Assembly: GCA_011033025.1 (NCBI GenBank) | Contig: WFMF01000223.1 | Location: 215,831-279,830 of the forward strand | DNA from: Beroe forskalii | Lineage: Eukaryota > Ctenophora > Nuda > Beroida > Beroidae | Length of the DNA stretch: 64,000 bases | Reading direction: 5' to 3' | Part shown: positions 32,935 to 45,443 of the stretch, piece by piece | Numbering within the stretch: the first letter of the stretch is position 1 | How the letters are laid out: the number at the start of each line of letters is the position of its first letter | Position numbers and translations under genes: made by a program | The notes under the pieces: generated by a model | The model's input: the letters and a program-made list of their open reading frames with translations, nothing else | Told to the model about the DNA's origin: nothing | Database searches by the model: none

Positions 32935-34026
32935 CATCCGTATGGCAGGATGGCAGCTCCGTCTCCACCAGGACTGCGTATCGTGAACAGTGCAGAACGC
33001 CAGGTCCCTCCAACTTCATAGTCGCTCCAGTGCAGATCACTTGGACTGACTCGTTGTTCCGAATCCGGCATTTCTCCGCACAATTTGAGTTGGGGATTTG
33101 GACCCTGCAACTGCCTAGAATAGTGAACTGTCAGGTTATTGGCATGTAGCATTCACAATACACATAATTTACAATACACAGGACCCGTTTTAATTAACTG
33201 AGTTACTAAAAAGCTGGAAGTCAGAAGAAACACTGCGAAATCTGCTGCTTCTAATGAAATATTTCTAATGAAAGACGATAATTTGACAGAACACACACCA
33301 TGGTTACGGGCATTCACTTACTCCTCCCGTAAATATTAACTTACTCTTCCCAAAGACCTCTATCTCTGCGATGTTCTGTTGTTCTGCAACTCCCTCCATG
33401 CTCAGCTCAACTACATCTCCCTTCCCCCTACAGGGTAGCTCGTACATGGACAACTCTTCCGTGATCTGTCCACAGTTCTTCACAATATTATCTTCGCCGG
33501 ATTTGATAAACACGGAGAGCCCTAGAATCCGTTCCTGACAGCAGTCCGCACCCGGTTGTAAATGATAATGCCCTTAATACTTCCCATGCTCTCCAGGTAG
33601 ACTCTCAGCCAAATACCAGAGTCCGATACGGTTGTGTGGGCGAAATTATTGTAGTTTCCGTCGACGAGTAGCGATGCAGGGTATTGATTCCATGGGTTTT
33701 TCATTGATGCTGTTAGTCCTCCAAATTTTTCCCAGTCGTCCCATCCTTCTGCAATATATGATCAGCATTTAACATCAGTTAGTAATTCGTAATTACGTGT
33801 TATTTTGATTTATAAATTCTCCACGAAACTATAAATAGAAAGTTAGAATGTTGAAACGAGGCAAAAAGAGTATCTTTTCTTTTTGTGTTTCATTACTTCA
33901 CTTTGTAGTGTGATATTAGGCGAATTTAAAGTATAGAAGTATAGAGTTATATTGACCTTCTTCCTCTGTATCCGCGCTGACGAATATCAGACCTACGAAG
34001 CCAACCAACAGGAGAAGAATCTTCAT
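32935..34026 (-). pseudogene. secreted F-type lectin-sushi protein 2, one frameshift
   Basis: Paralogue of the gene at 29859-30602. Exon 1 (33957-34026) encodes the signal peptide MKILLLLVGFVGLIFVSA. Exon 2 (33345-33748) encodes the F-type lectin domain: FGGLTASMKNPWNQYPASLL, DGNYNNFAHTTVSDSGIWLR, then after a frame change DCCQERILGLSVFIKSG and EIEVFGK. Exon 3 (32935-33114, phase 1-1) encodes a sushi/CCP-like domain with CRVQIPNSNCAEKC, VQVICTG and ELPSCHTDG. All junction phases agree except that exon 2 is one base short (or two long) near 33545-33556, which gives a stop at NGF. This is either a real lesion or a sequencing error. The final donor (GATG|GTGAGA) predicts more exons. Confidence 0.72.
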
Positions 34027-34045
34027 CTCACCAAGATGCTCCCCT

Positions 34046-35592
34046 ATTCAGTGCAGCTGCCATGTCATCTACTACTTCCTGTGTCATTGACGGTCAATTG
34101 TTGGCGAATATATTCCATTTAGGAACGTAAAATATAACATTCTTTTTTGAAAATGAGTATGAAGAGAGCGACTATCTGACTAACTTGACTAAGTAAGAAG
34201 TCAAAGCTTTCAAAACGAAAATACCTAATGGCACTAATAGTCCAACGGATTTTCGCATAAAAATGGGCTGAAATTAAAATCGAAAATAACAAGCTGATTT
34301 CACCTGGATAAGTTCCCATTGGGTCCCCTGAAGTCACACAAAAAAGTCTACTAAAATCTGAGTGGGGCAAATATGATTTTTTCAAATTTCCCTCAGGCGC
34401 GTAGGCGAGTATATTCAAAATAGGATATCTCAGCGTCTGAATGAGATACGGACCTCCATCAGCACCTCAAAATGACCGCAATAGTCGAATTATGTTGGGC
34501 GGACGCGGTTTCTAGGGTCCCAAAACCTTTACTTTTGAGATATGGTCAAAAACCAATACGCGGCTAGCGTATTTGAGTGATGCAGGTGAAAATGTGCATT
34601 TCAGTCCTAGAGATTCTTACCTTTACTCCTAAGAATAGAAAATAATGAGCTAATTCCACATTTATAAGTAGCAATGGCCCCTGAGGCCTTAAAAAGTTCA
34701 ACAATCAACCAAGTGAGGTAAAATGTGTTTTTACAATTTTTCCCTAGAAAGTAAGTCCAAAGTATGGAAAACTTGTATTTTAGCTTAGTAAGATCATGCA
34801 GAATTCATCATTGCAGCTCAATGTTTTGCTACGACCATGATTTATTCAAATTGAGAAGCCATCACATTTATCACCTCAACAGCAGAGGATTGAAGGGGTT
34901 TCCAAATGCTGACAGTAGCTGACAGGAGGAAGGGGGTCAAGGTTATGTCAGCAAAAATTTGGACATTTTTCATCTACCCAAGTAGTACATTTTTGGGCAG
35001 GGGTTAAGCCAACACCAGGGGGAGGCTTGTCAATACCCAATGCTGACAGATTACTTGAACAATATATGTGAGTATATGACAGCTTCCAGATTAATTGGCA
35101 CATGAACTAAAGCATTCAGTGAACTAGTGAATAATGATAATAACTTATGAACCAGAAACTGTTTTTGGATGCAAAAAATTTGAGCTACCTCTTTGTACTG
35201 GATGTGGTATCTTATCTTATGATAATGCACTCTTTGAAACTATGAAAATTTATCCAACTTATTGTGCACTTTTGGTAAAACGTGCTGCACTTGCCCAGTT
35301 GCACAACATGAATAACCACATTGTGTACTCTTATCTCGGAATGGATTATGGACTCTTCAACCTTCAATAACCAAAACCTTAATAGCCTTGAAAGCTTTAA
35401 TAGGTCATCAATACTAATGTGAATCAGAGTGAAAAGATTCAGGGCAGTCACAGCCTTGATAAACTCTTAGATTGGGGTGTTGATGTAGGCATCATGTCTT
35501 TGTGTGACATCTAAATTCATTTGGAGTTTCTTCAGGCTTTTCATGATGTAGAATTCTAGGGTGCAGAATACTGTATGACATTGATCACAACA
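34046..35592. other. intergenic, no gene recognised
   Basis: AT-rich sequence upstream of lectin gene 2, ending at an assembly gap. A 78-codon frame at 35134-35370 on the plus strand has no recognised motif and is not called. Confidence 0.4.
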
Positions 35593-35692
35593 NNNNNNNN
35601 NNNNNNNNNNNNNNNNNNNNNNNNNNNNNNNNNNNNNNNNNNNNNNNNNNNNNNNNNNNNNNNNNNNNNNNNNNNNNNNNNNNNNNNNNNNN
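35593..35692. other. assembly gap (100 N)
   Basis: Exactly 100 N, the conventional size for a gap of unknown length between contigs. Confidence 0.99.
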
Positions 35693-36371
35693 ATAATTTG
35701 TTTGTAAACAGGCGCGCGACAGACGCGTTTGCCGAAACAATTTTAAAAACACCCCTTCCTGCTTTTGGGAAAAACCCGAATTTGGTGCTAGGGCATAAAA
35801 AAAATTTATTTTTGAAGGCCTCAAGTGAAAAAAATTTTAAAGGGGTTCTTGCCCCAAAATTCAAAATGACGATTTTCAAATTTAAAAAACATTTTTTTCA
35901 TTCGGGGCAAATCAAAATCCTCGGAAAATTTTTTTTGCTTTTACAATTTTAACTCCAGGAAATTTTGTTTTATTTTCGGCAAAATCCGCCGTCGTCACGC
36001 CTGGTACGAGCATCTTTGATTTGAAACTTCGGCCTGATACGGCGTTCAACAAAACAACAAAAACTCAGTAGACCACTTGTAAGTTCATTCTGTACTATAG
36101 GACACTGTTTCTTAAACCTTTCCTGTGAATAATAACGTGAAAAATGTGTGTATGTCACCTGCAATTTACCTGCAATGTACACTATAATGGCTAATGCAGT
36201 GTGTGTGACTACTATATACACAAACGACAGTGAGTCTCTTTCTTGGCGCGTAGTTATATACTTATATAGTACCGGGTGGTCCAAAAAGAACGTTACAAAG
36301 TTAGCGCGCTGTAACTTTGGTTGTGTTTGGATTTTCTTGATGAAACTTTGGGATGTCATAGGTATGTACGA

Positions 36372-36924
36372 TACAATTTTGCACCAAAAATTTGAAATGT
36401 CTACTTCAAAAAATATCCGAGTTATCAACGAAAAACTGGTTTATTTGCCATATCACAGCTTCTGAGTGTCAAAATTTTTAGCTACTCCAGGATCATATTG
36501 CCCATATATTGCCCGTAATATCCTGAAAGTTTCATCAAGATTGCTTAAAAAACCTCGGAGATATGCGCCTTTTTGTATCGCAAAAAGTGTACATAAAGCA
36601 CAGTTAAGGATACATTATGCAAGCTTGCATAGTTTTACATGTCCAAATATGGATATAAGCACGGTTTACATTTCACCTGCAGAGTGTGTAAAAGCTTGCG
36701 TATACACACTTTTTTGCGATACAAAAAGGCGCATATCTCCGAGGTTTTTTGAGCAATCTTGATGAAACTTTCAGGATATTACGGGCAATATATGGGCAAT
36801 ATGATCCTGGAGTAGCTAAAAATTTTGACACTCAGAAGCTGTGATATGGCAAATAAACCGGTTTTTCGTTGATAACTCGGACATTTTTTGAAGTAGACAT
36901 TTCAAATTTTTGGCGCAAATTGTA
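36372..36924. repeat. fold-back element with ~220-bp arms
   Basis: Arms 36372-36590 and 36704-36924 are almost perfectly complementary (a few mismatches) around a ~113-bp loop that itself has smaller inverted words (ATGCAAGCTTGCAT). Just outside the left arm is CCGGGTGGTCCAAAAAGAAC. No coding content. A transcript would form a long double-stranded hairpin. Confidence 0.9.
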
Positions 36925-37439
36925 AGATCAAGACACTTTATTGCCACTTTATTGCCTGCCATGATATTATTTTGAAATATAAGCTCAATTGTCCCTGTCC
37001 CAATTTACTTTTTTGAGTTTAGTTTGGGACTGGTTTTTGGGACAATTTCGATTTTCAAAGCGTTTTTCTTTGAACTTCTTTGATCTCCAATTATCGAAAA
37101 TCATAAATTTTAGTATGGCTGACTGAGTAAATACCTACAACCTTCTTAATTTTTACAAAACCACGCTAGAATGACGTCATAACAATCCATTTTTAGACCA
37201 GGTTGCACTCTCATGATATATGCTGAATTGCAAGACCTACAAAAATCATACTTGGAAAACTAAAGTCTGCGCTCTCTATATAATTATGGTTTGCCGAATT
37301 TATAGTCGAAATTTGAATTTTGACTAAAAATAGTAATACAGTCAAATTCTACACCAAGCGATGGTTTTTGCATGAAAAATCGACCTAACAACTTTCCACG
37401 CCTCTCCGGGGTGTTGAAAGTGCCAAAAAATCCATTTTT

Positions 37440-38175
37440 CATTGAGCCGGAGCTGAGTGATAGATAAAAATCTCGGCTCAGGAAGGTTGTAGAGACTTCG
37501 TTTTGGGCGGAAAATCTTCGCAATGGCCTCGATGTTTATCTACGACTTGCTAACAAAAATATGCCCTTAAATGATCAAGAATAGACTTATGGGCGAAAGC
37601 TAAAATTTTGGTACCCACAAGCCCTGATTAAGGCAAATTTTGTATCTCAGTCCGGGAAGATCGTAGAGACTTCATCTTGTGCGGAAAATGTGCGCAATGG
37701 CCATGTTTATATACGACTTTTTGATGAACATGTGCCCTAAAATACCTCGGGAAAGGAATTATGGGCAAAAAAGTGATTTTTGGGCGGGGCAAGACCTGAT
37801 AAATGCGATTTTCCAATCTCGGCTCAGGGAGTGACTTCATCTTGGGCGGAAAATGTGCGCAATGGCCATGTTTATATACGACTTGTAGATAAACATGTGC
37901 TCTAAAATACTCGGAAACAAAGTTATGGGCGAAAAACTGATTTTTGGGCAGGTACAAGACCAGATAATTTATTTAAAGTTTACACGGTTTTACTATCTAT
38001 AGTGACTTTGTTTGGGGCGGAAAATATTTGCAATGGCCTTGTTCATGTACGACTTGCTAACGAACAGAATATACCCTAAAGTGCTCAGAAACAGAGTTAG
38101 GTATGGGCAAAAAGCTCATTTTTGGCACCTGAAAAGCCTGACATACAATAATTTTTCTATCTCGGTTGAGAAATT
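37440..38175. repeat. ~170-bp tandem repeat, about 4 copies
   Basis: The word GCGGAAAATGTGCGCAATGG followed by CCATGTTTATATACGACTT recurs at about 37508, 37681, 37848 and 38019 with 10-20% divergence. The LINE fragment begins right at its end. Confidence 0.85.
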
Positions 38176-38178
38176 TTT

Positions 38179-39296
38179 CAGTCAATCTCTAAGACATCCT
38201 TGAGCCGAGATCTATCAAGTAGGTTGTTAAGTAAGTGACAAAACTCGTCTTGTACATAATACAATATGCGACAAACCAATTTTGTTTGGCGACGTTTTTG
38301 GATGTCACTGACTTTCATGTTCTAATGAAAGTCTATGCGTGATGCATCAGGCCTTAGTCCCAGCTCCTTAAACCGTTGTATGGCAATAAATCCTCAGACC
38401 ATTGATTTCAAGTGATGATAGTAAATTATCATGTCATACTTACAATTCTATATGTTGTTGGTATTTGCCTTCATATTATTTTTTTCGAGTAATATTTGAC
38501 CCCAAGTGGTGGGCCAGGTGGTCCCAAGGGGTGCTATGAAGCAAAAAGCCACTGCATCCTTTCTCCAGCCACGATAACTGGCCTGCCACTCAGGGTGCAT
38601 CTGTGTTTGAAACTGACTAGCTCTGCAGGTAATAATGTAGGTACCATTAAGACATTAAACAGATGCAGCAAAAGAATGCTAGAGTTACTAGTCAGTTTCA
38701 CAAAGGCCTGAATTGCCTCATATGGCTCCAAACTACATAGAAAACTCACAAACAGCTGTGTAACTCATACTGTATGATACTCACTCAGTATGCTGAAATG
38801 ATGGTATTAATGGTAACATTTATGCCTCATAGCTCACAACTGCTAAGAGAATTCTAACCATTTGTTTTTTGGCTTGCTTTTCTGACCCAGTAACATGGGT
38901 CAACAAATGATTACTTTTGATGTTATGAACTACTCTAAATTTAATGAGACCACTACTGTACACAATAAATGATAGGTAAAATCTATTTTCCTGCAAAAAT
39001 TGGCAGCAAAGTGTACTATATGAGTATATGGTTATATTCCTGCGAACTAAAATGGTCTCTTATATAAGTATAAGTGATAACTGTAATTGTATAATGATTT
39101 TGATTTTGCTATCACTAGGTATATTCAATGCAGATAATAAAATATAATGAATAGTAATTAATGATCTTAGATCAAATAATAAGTATCTTGCTTCTAACGT
39201 CAAAAATCATTTGTGTGTGTGTGTGTTTGAAATGTGATTTGTACTTATGGAGATTAAAATAAACTCTTTGTTTTCATAAAACTCTTTGTTTTCATA
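38179..39296 (+). mobile_element. 3' fragment of the same LINE
   Basis: Matches 16934-18125 of the larger copy, near-identical over the last ~900 bp, and ends in the same ACTCTTTGTTTTCATA tandem tail. Relative to the first copy it lacks ~90 bp (17100-17188) and has 12 extra bases at about 38291. It covers only the 3' untranslated region. Confidence 0.92.
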
Positions 39297-41200
39297 GTTG
39301 TTAAACATTTCCTGGTTTCAATATTATGGATTTTAATTTAAAAAACGACAACAACAAATAACGTGCTGTTTACAGGTTGGTAGAAAAAGGGCACACAATT
39401 GCAAGTGTCATTTCGGAATTCACATTCCCAGCAACCCTTTCCCTTGAAATCAAATAATTCACAGAAACACATAACCTTCTGCGAACTCATCATTGATTAC
39501 CTCATGATTACTTGCATATTGTAGAACTTATTAAAACTTGGAGCTTTACGTCAAGACATTATTGTATGGGAATAAGAATTTTCTGTAATTAAAAATGCTG
39601 AAATTTAATATAATAACTAAAACCCAGCCCAGAGAGCATGTGACACAGATTATTTCTCCTGACGGACCCATCAATAATTTAAAATAGTCTTCCCTTTACT
39701 TTTTAAGTGCTTACTGATAATAAATATAATACGCAATTACACATGTTTCGATTTCTTTTGTGATTGGAAAAGCTTTTGCATATGGTGAGCAAGCGCCAGG
39801 TTAGGACAAAGAATTCAAATAAAGCCTCTTTATAGCATGTCATACTGTAATACTATGTTTCCTTGTATATGCTTTCAATTCAAGGAAACGTAACGTTACA
39901 CATTACGCGTTAAATTTGATTCAAAGGTTCAAATAGCTTGCATGCCTGCGATAATAAAGTTGTAATATTTGTCATTTTTCGGTACCCGAGATTAGTATGA
40001 TAAGTTCGCCAAAATTAGAAAATTCTAGAGATTCTGAGGGACCTAAGGGGACAGGGGGGGTTTAGAGGTGTTGATGGCAAAAAATAGAGTTACGCTAAAA
40101 ATGATAGAGGAGCATTGTAGCTACCAGATATTTATTTCGACCTAAAGATGTAAGAATTGCAAGAGGGTAAAGCCATGCGTGTCTGTATAATTCTAGTTCA
40201 AGTTTCGTCCCTTCAGTGTTGGTCCGGAACCAAAGTCTCTATCTGTCAGCAGCTCTCAACAAACGACCGAACTGTGAACTGTTGATGTTTAATCTATGCC
40301 CTTTCAGGTACCACCCGTAGCTATACTCCAATACAGGGGGTGCCACTGTTGGTCTAGGTTTGGTCTAGCTCATATTCGAGTCTTTTCAGGACTCTAGTCC
40401 GAGTCCTTTCTTGATTTATCATATTCTATTAAAAAAAAAAACAAAACAAAACAAAACAAAGCTACCAGAAAAACTTTACGGAATGAAAAAATCTTGTTTC
40501 TAGCCTGAGTTGCGCGCTTTTGAAAATCGGAATTTGGTAATAATGAATTTGGTGATTGCTATAATTATGCTGCATAGTCACTTGTTTGAAAGGTATGCCA
40601 TTGAAATGCAAAATTCCTAGCGTTAGAGTGAATGGGTAGAATTTCCTGCGATTTACCTTCAGATGATGATAGATGGGTTGGTGGGATGGTGTAGGGAGGG
40701 AGGGAGGAGGGAGGTGTTGTGTGTTGATGTGATGAGGCTGCCATTTGGGGCAGGCAGCACCGACGAGTTGAAGTATTCCTGATGCAGCCATCAAGGGATT
40801 AGATGCCCGGTAGAATCATATCTCAATGAGGTGGATAAGGTGGGAAGCACCAAGAATTATGGGAGTGTCCTGGCTTCTTGTAGTACTGATAGATGATCAG
40901 CATCTACACAGCATAGGTTGCACACCCGGACTTATGCGCGCATGCAGTAAGCCCTGTTCCATCTTCAGAGTTGTTCAGGAGGGTAATGTGAAACATCTGC
41001 TCTCTTTGTCTGCTTCATGTCTCAGATGACATGTAAACAGGTAGGGAAGGGTGGGGATTGAATGTGTATTCGATTGAAACGTCAGGGGTTTGGTGGGTAG
41101 ATGGCATTGGCACAATCTAGGTGCTCAGTGGCCCTAGATGCGACCTAAATTGTTTTCCAGAGCTCACAGTGATGTCCCTGCGTAGGGAACTCTGGTTTCA
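39297..41200. other. intergenic, no gene recognised
   Basis: AT-rich with a poly-A tract and (AAAAC)n at 40431-40460. Nothing coding is supported. Confidence 0.4.
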
Positions 41201-41270
41201 TCTACTTGTATACATCTGGAAATGAAACAAATATTTGTATGTACATTGAAGCCGTCTTTTAATCTACAAC

Positions 41271-41473
41271 CTTCGATGGTTGTATCCATTCTTTGTGCTC
41301 TCTGTTTAGCCAGATCAAGTAACTTGATCCTATTGCTATCTTTGAGAGTTCTTTCCTGATACCCTTGCATTGTTTGCCGGTCAGACCAACAACCCGAAAC
41401 AGCGCCATGGATGAAGTATTTACAAAACCTCTTGCCCCAACTTCAATGGTGAAAAGTTTTGTGTTCCAGCCAT
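41271..41473 (-). pseudogene. retroelement ORF remnant
   Basis: On the minus strand a frame reads GWNTKLFTIEVGARGFVNTS, then RVVGLTGKQCKGIRKELSKI and SSYLIWLNREHKEWIQPS before a stop. This matches the region after the reverse transcriptase in several invertebrate retroelements (VEVGxRGF ... RKxxxxxxxxAxxxSxWLWxxR). The frame is broken upstream (stop before YNGW), so it is a dead remnant. Confidence 0.55.
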
Positions 41474-41609
41474 TATATCATCTGTTTCGTTTAACATCGC
41501 AAATTTCAGAATGCCTTGGCAGGAATTTGTTTCCACTTTTAATGAATACTCTCATGGCTATAATAGAGCTAAAATATGAACATTTGACGCTTATCAAGTC
41601 ATTTCATTA

Positions 41610-44585
41610 ATTTTATATTGGTTTGGTCATAATCACACCGTCATAATCACACAATAATTCTAAGTCATAAAAAGCATACTTTTAAAGAGCAGATTTTACC
41701 AATCCCCCCTTGAGCATTAAGGTGATCGTTTCGACACCTGCAAGGCTTCCGAAATGAAAACTTGACCTTGATTTTGACTCTTGGGATAATATACTAATAT
41801 AGAATAGATTTGATGTCCATTGGATACTAGTGAATCGTTGAGAGGACAAGATAGGTCCCATTTTGCTTAATCACATGAAGGGCGTGGGAACGTTTCGTTA
41901 AAAATGGCAGCTCACTTTCTTGAGACAGGCATCCAGGAAATTACAATTTCATCAAGAAAGTTGAAGGATATTTCACTTTCATCATTATTGGAGACAGATC
42001 AGAGGCAAAAGTTCCCAAAAAATCAACCTTGAGTCATATACAGGCCAAAGTTGATATAAGGAAAGCTTTTCTCCATCAAAAGAGTATAATGTTCACTCCT
42101 GGTTTTCATATGGTAAATTTGCTTATTTGGTTGAAATAGGTAGCCAAAGATTGTAATGAGTGATACTCTCAAATGTCTAAGGATGCTGTGAGCCCTGTTG
42201 AATCTCATATCAATGATGGTTTAGGGTGTCGTCTAAGCCAAAAGCTTGATTTAACCTTACTGTTTCATCAAAAAGGTGCCAATACGGCCTCAATCAGTGC
42301 CAAGATATTGGCAATGAGGGACTTGGTCACCTGAATTAATCAAAACTATCAAGGACCTATCCTGAGCAATCTTTAAGCATGGTAGAGTAACTCCTCACAC
42401 CATGTTTTAACCATTAGAAAGATTGAAGTGATTTTTAAGGACTGAGTGGTGGGTTAAAAGTTTTCCGTTTCATGGCCTCTCTTACTGGCCCGACCTCATC
42501 CCTATCAGTCCCTGACTATGGGAAACGTTAAGGAGGATCATATTGAAGAAGACTGGCCAGATGTCATCCTTAATCTCTTAATTGTAGACTTGGAGAGTAT
42601 TGGCACCATTGCAATCTACCTGAGGAATTAAATGTGAAATTTGGACAACTTTATTCCAGCAGCTATCAAGTGCCTGGGGCTAGCCAAAATAATGAAAGGC
42701 CTTACACCATGGATTTTCATAAATGTTCATCTATTTCGAAAATTGGGAGCACAATTTCATTCTTCAAATAGTTTCCAATTTTATCTGAAAGCCAACTGAA
42801 ATTTGCGACGATAAACGTCACATAATATTATTAGTAAGCACACGAACTTGTATCGCCATTTGCTGAAAATGATCTTAAAAATCTATCTCGGAACCGAATT
42901 CCAAATCGAATATTTTCGGTTGTGAGGCCTTAATCAACAAGAATTGCGCCTGCACCGAATATGCAGGCAAGCCTTGTATTGCTTTGCAGTCTGATTGATG
43001 CCAGTTGATATTATCATTTCAGTTGATATTATCATACTTTCATTTCGTTACATCTCTTATCAGCAAATCACAGTTACACTGATAAGTGCTAAATAACACT
43101 TGTTTTGTGAAATATTCACAGGGATTGTACATCTGCGATTGTACAATGCCATCCGTAGCAGAACGATTCCGCTTCAGCGAAGTGGAGAAGGACTCGAAAG
43201 ACTTCTTGACTGAAGTGAAGAAACTCTGTAAAGTCTACACTGTCGGAGATATTGAACAGTAGTATCCCCCGCGGTGCTTGATGTAACCTTAGCATCATAA
43301 TAAGATAATACAAAATAAAGTCGTTGTAAAGTAATAAGAGTATAAATATACAAATATTGTTCCGATGCGTGTGCTGCGCGTGACCACCGAGAACACGAAT
43401 TGGCACGTGCCATTTCTTCTAAAATTCTTGCGTGCGTTCGTTGTTGTACTCAGTTCGTTGTAGATTTCGCGCCATTTTGTTGAATTGGTTTACGCTTCAC
43501 ATCAAATTGTGTCACCGTTTATTCACGTGATGTATTTTCTTGAATGTTTATTGTTTATACTAAGTTGATATCACTTTTTATCTGATTTTCAAATTTTGTG
43601 CTTTTGTTTTGTGTTTCAATGCTGTCTCTTGTTCCAAAAAGCAATATTCGTTTTTCACAGCGAATAGTATTTCTCAAACTTAGTCGAATTCAGTAGAAAG
43701 TCTAAGAGTTAAATGCAGTATTGCAGTTTGGTACTAAACCTAGTACAAAACCGAAGCCTTTTCCTCGTATCCACCACCCAACTCACACCTAAGATTTTAA
43801 CTTTTTAAGACACGATTTATTCAACAGCCTTCAAATTTAGAACTTATCATAATTTAGGAGTTCGAGCATGCGGCACGTATGGGCCAGATCAACCTTTAAG
43901 ATTTATACTTTTGACAAACCGACAGCTCCATGAATTAAGAATTCGTTTTTTGAAGATTTATGTGATATGGGGACGGAGGGACATTTTCGCGACTGATATC
44001 TGATATTATAAAGGAGCAATCCGGGCACTTTCCAGAAATTACAGTAGTTGTTTTGCAAAACTGGACCTGATATACACATATCCCATTTCTCACCCTCCCA
44101 GACCAGGATCTCTGCCAACCCTCTTCATTGTCTTTTTTTATACACAAAAAGGCCAATGGGGAGAGAAAAAATCCTTTCGAAAAATCTCTTCATTTTAATC
44201 CTCGGAACATATCTCGAAAGTTTCAGGACGATTCTCCAATAATACTGGAGGAGATAGATTTATAACATCATTTTCGGAAAATCGTGATACAAGTTCGTGC
44301 ATGTACTGTAATTACAGGCAAATTCTGTAATTTTTTTCTGCTAGCTACGATGCTCATCAATCATTTCTAGCCAAAAACATATTGAAATATTGGTCATTAA
44401 CCCAGATAACCCAGAATTATTGATCTCAATTGAACCAGCCTTATCACGAATTCCATGGAATGAATTGATGAATTTTTGAATCACTTAGAGATAGCATCAT
44501 ATTGTTCCTGAGGGTTGGTTTGATAAGCCACATAATGTTTATCTTTTTAATCGGGTATTGAATCTTCATTCTTCACTCTTCAGAT
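41610..44585. other. intergenic with decayed repeats
   Basis: Nothing coding is supported. About 42470-42620 faintly resembles a Tc1/mariner transposase end. At 43147-43263 a 38-codon frame (MPSVAERFRFSEVEKDSKDF...) looks coding in composition but has no recognised family. Confidence 0.35.
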
Positions 44586-45443
44586 ATGAAGCAAAATAAG
44601 ATGCTCTATGGCATCATAATGGCCCTGTTCATGGCTCCCATCACAGAAGGATTCATTAAATTCTCTCTGGAAGTTCGAGGTAGAGAGGGAAATAGTCGAT
44701 CTTTAAATTCTGGTTCTGTGAAAGTGAAAACAATCATAGGGGAAGGTTACATCTGCTTGAGTGGCAAGGGTAATCTCGAGAACATTGCACAAGTGGTCTG
44801 CAAGGCAATGGGTTTCACAGATGCTGTCGATTGGTTTGGGATGCTTCACAGATCTTCGAGTATAGGTAAAGCTATCATGACCGATACAGATTGTCCTTCT
44901 TCTGCAAAAACAATTGAAGATTGTAGCTTCAAGATTGAAAAGCATCTGGATTGTCCACACACTGGCATTTTCCAAGAGAAATTCTCCCTGGCTGTGGTGT
45001 GCAGACCTCCAAACCCCGATGATTGTAGATTGGTACCTCACTACGGGTTCCTCAAAAGCCAATGTCCTGGCTTTGGGTCAGTGGATGTGTTCAAATGCAG
45101 CCCTGATAAGGACGAATACTACTCAGTCATTGGTAGAAGGCACTTGACAAGGAGATGTTCTGATGATCCCTACAATTATCAGAGCTGTGGGATCAGGGAG
45201 TCAAATAAACTCGTCAACCAGGTAGGAGCACTCTGCACTGATTCCCTGTGTCTCAAAATGACCTTGTATCCCAAGGGGCCACCACTTGAATCGCCTGAAA
45301 GATGGAATTTGGTCACGCGTTCTCTCTATGACATCATTACCTGCGATTTCGCTACAAGCAAGGTTTCTATCTCTAGCCGAGATTCAGAGCAGTGTTTTGG
45401 CCTAAATGTCACAGGGGCTTGCAAAGAGAATAGTGTCGAATAG
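44586..45443 (+). CDS. secreted SRCR-domain protein
   Basis: A 285-residue single-exon frame with a signal peptide (MLYGIIMALFMAPITEG) and one scavenger-receptor cysteine-rich domain at about residues 27-140: LEVRGREGNSRSLNSGSVKV, GEGYICLSGKGNLENIAQVV, CKAMGFTDAVDWFGM, DTDCPSSAKTIEDCSFK and SLAVVCRPP. Such domains bind proteins or microbial surfaces. The remaining ~145 residues are cysteine-rich without a recognised fold. The ATG follows CACTCTTCAG, an acceptor-like sequence, so a 5' non-coding exon is possible. The stop codon lies inside a perfect palindrome (45441-45460). Confidence 0.75.
   Translation: MKQNKMLYGIIMALFMAPITEGFIKFSLEVRGREGNSRSLNSGSVKVKTIIGEGYICLSGKGNLENIAQVVCKAMGFTDAVDWFGMLHRSSSIGKAIMTDTDCPSSAKTIEDCSFKIEKHLDCPHTGIFQEKFSLAVVCRPPNPDDCRLVPHYGFLKSQCPGFGSVDVFKCSPDKDEYYSVIGRRHLTRRCSDDPYNYQSCGIRESNKLVNQVGALCTDSLCLKMTLYPKGPPLESPERWNLVTRSLYDIITCDFATSKVSISSRDSEQCFGLNVTGACKENSVE

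Noticed and set aside
35134-35370. 78-codon plus-strand frame with several cysteines
   Set aside because: No recognisable motif, no splice context and a length expected by chance in AT-rich DNA.
42470-42620. Tc1/mariner transposase end
   Set aside because: Only a faint WPDLxPI-like word is present in one frame, with stops nearby; not enough to name a family.
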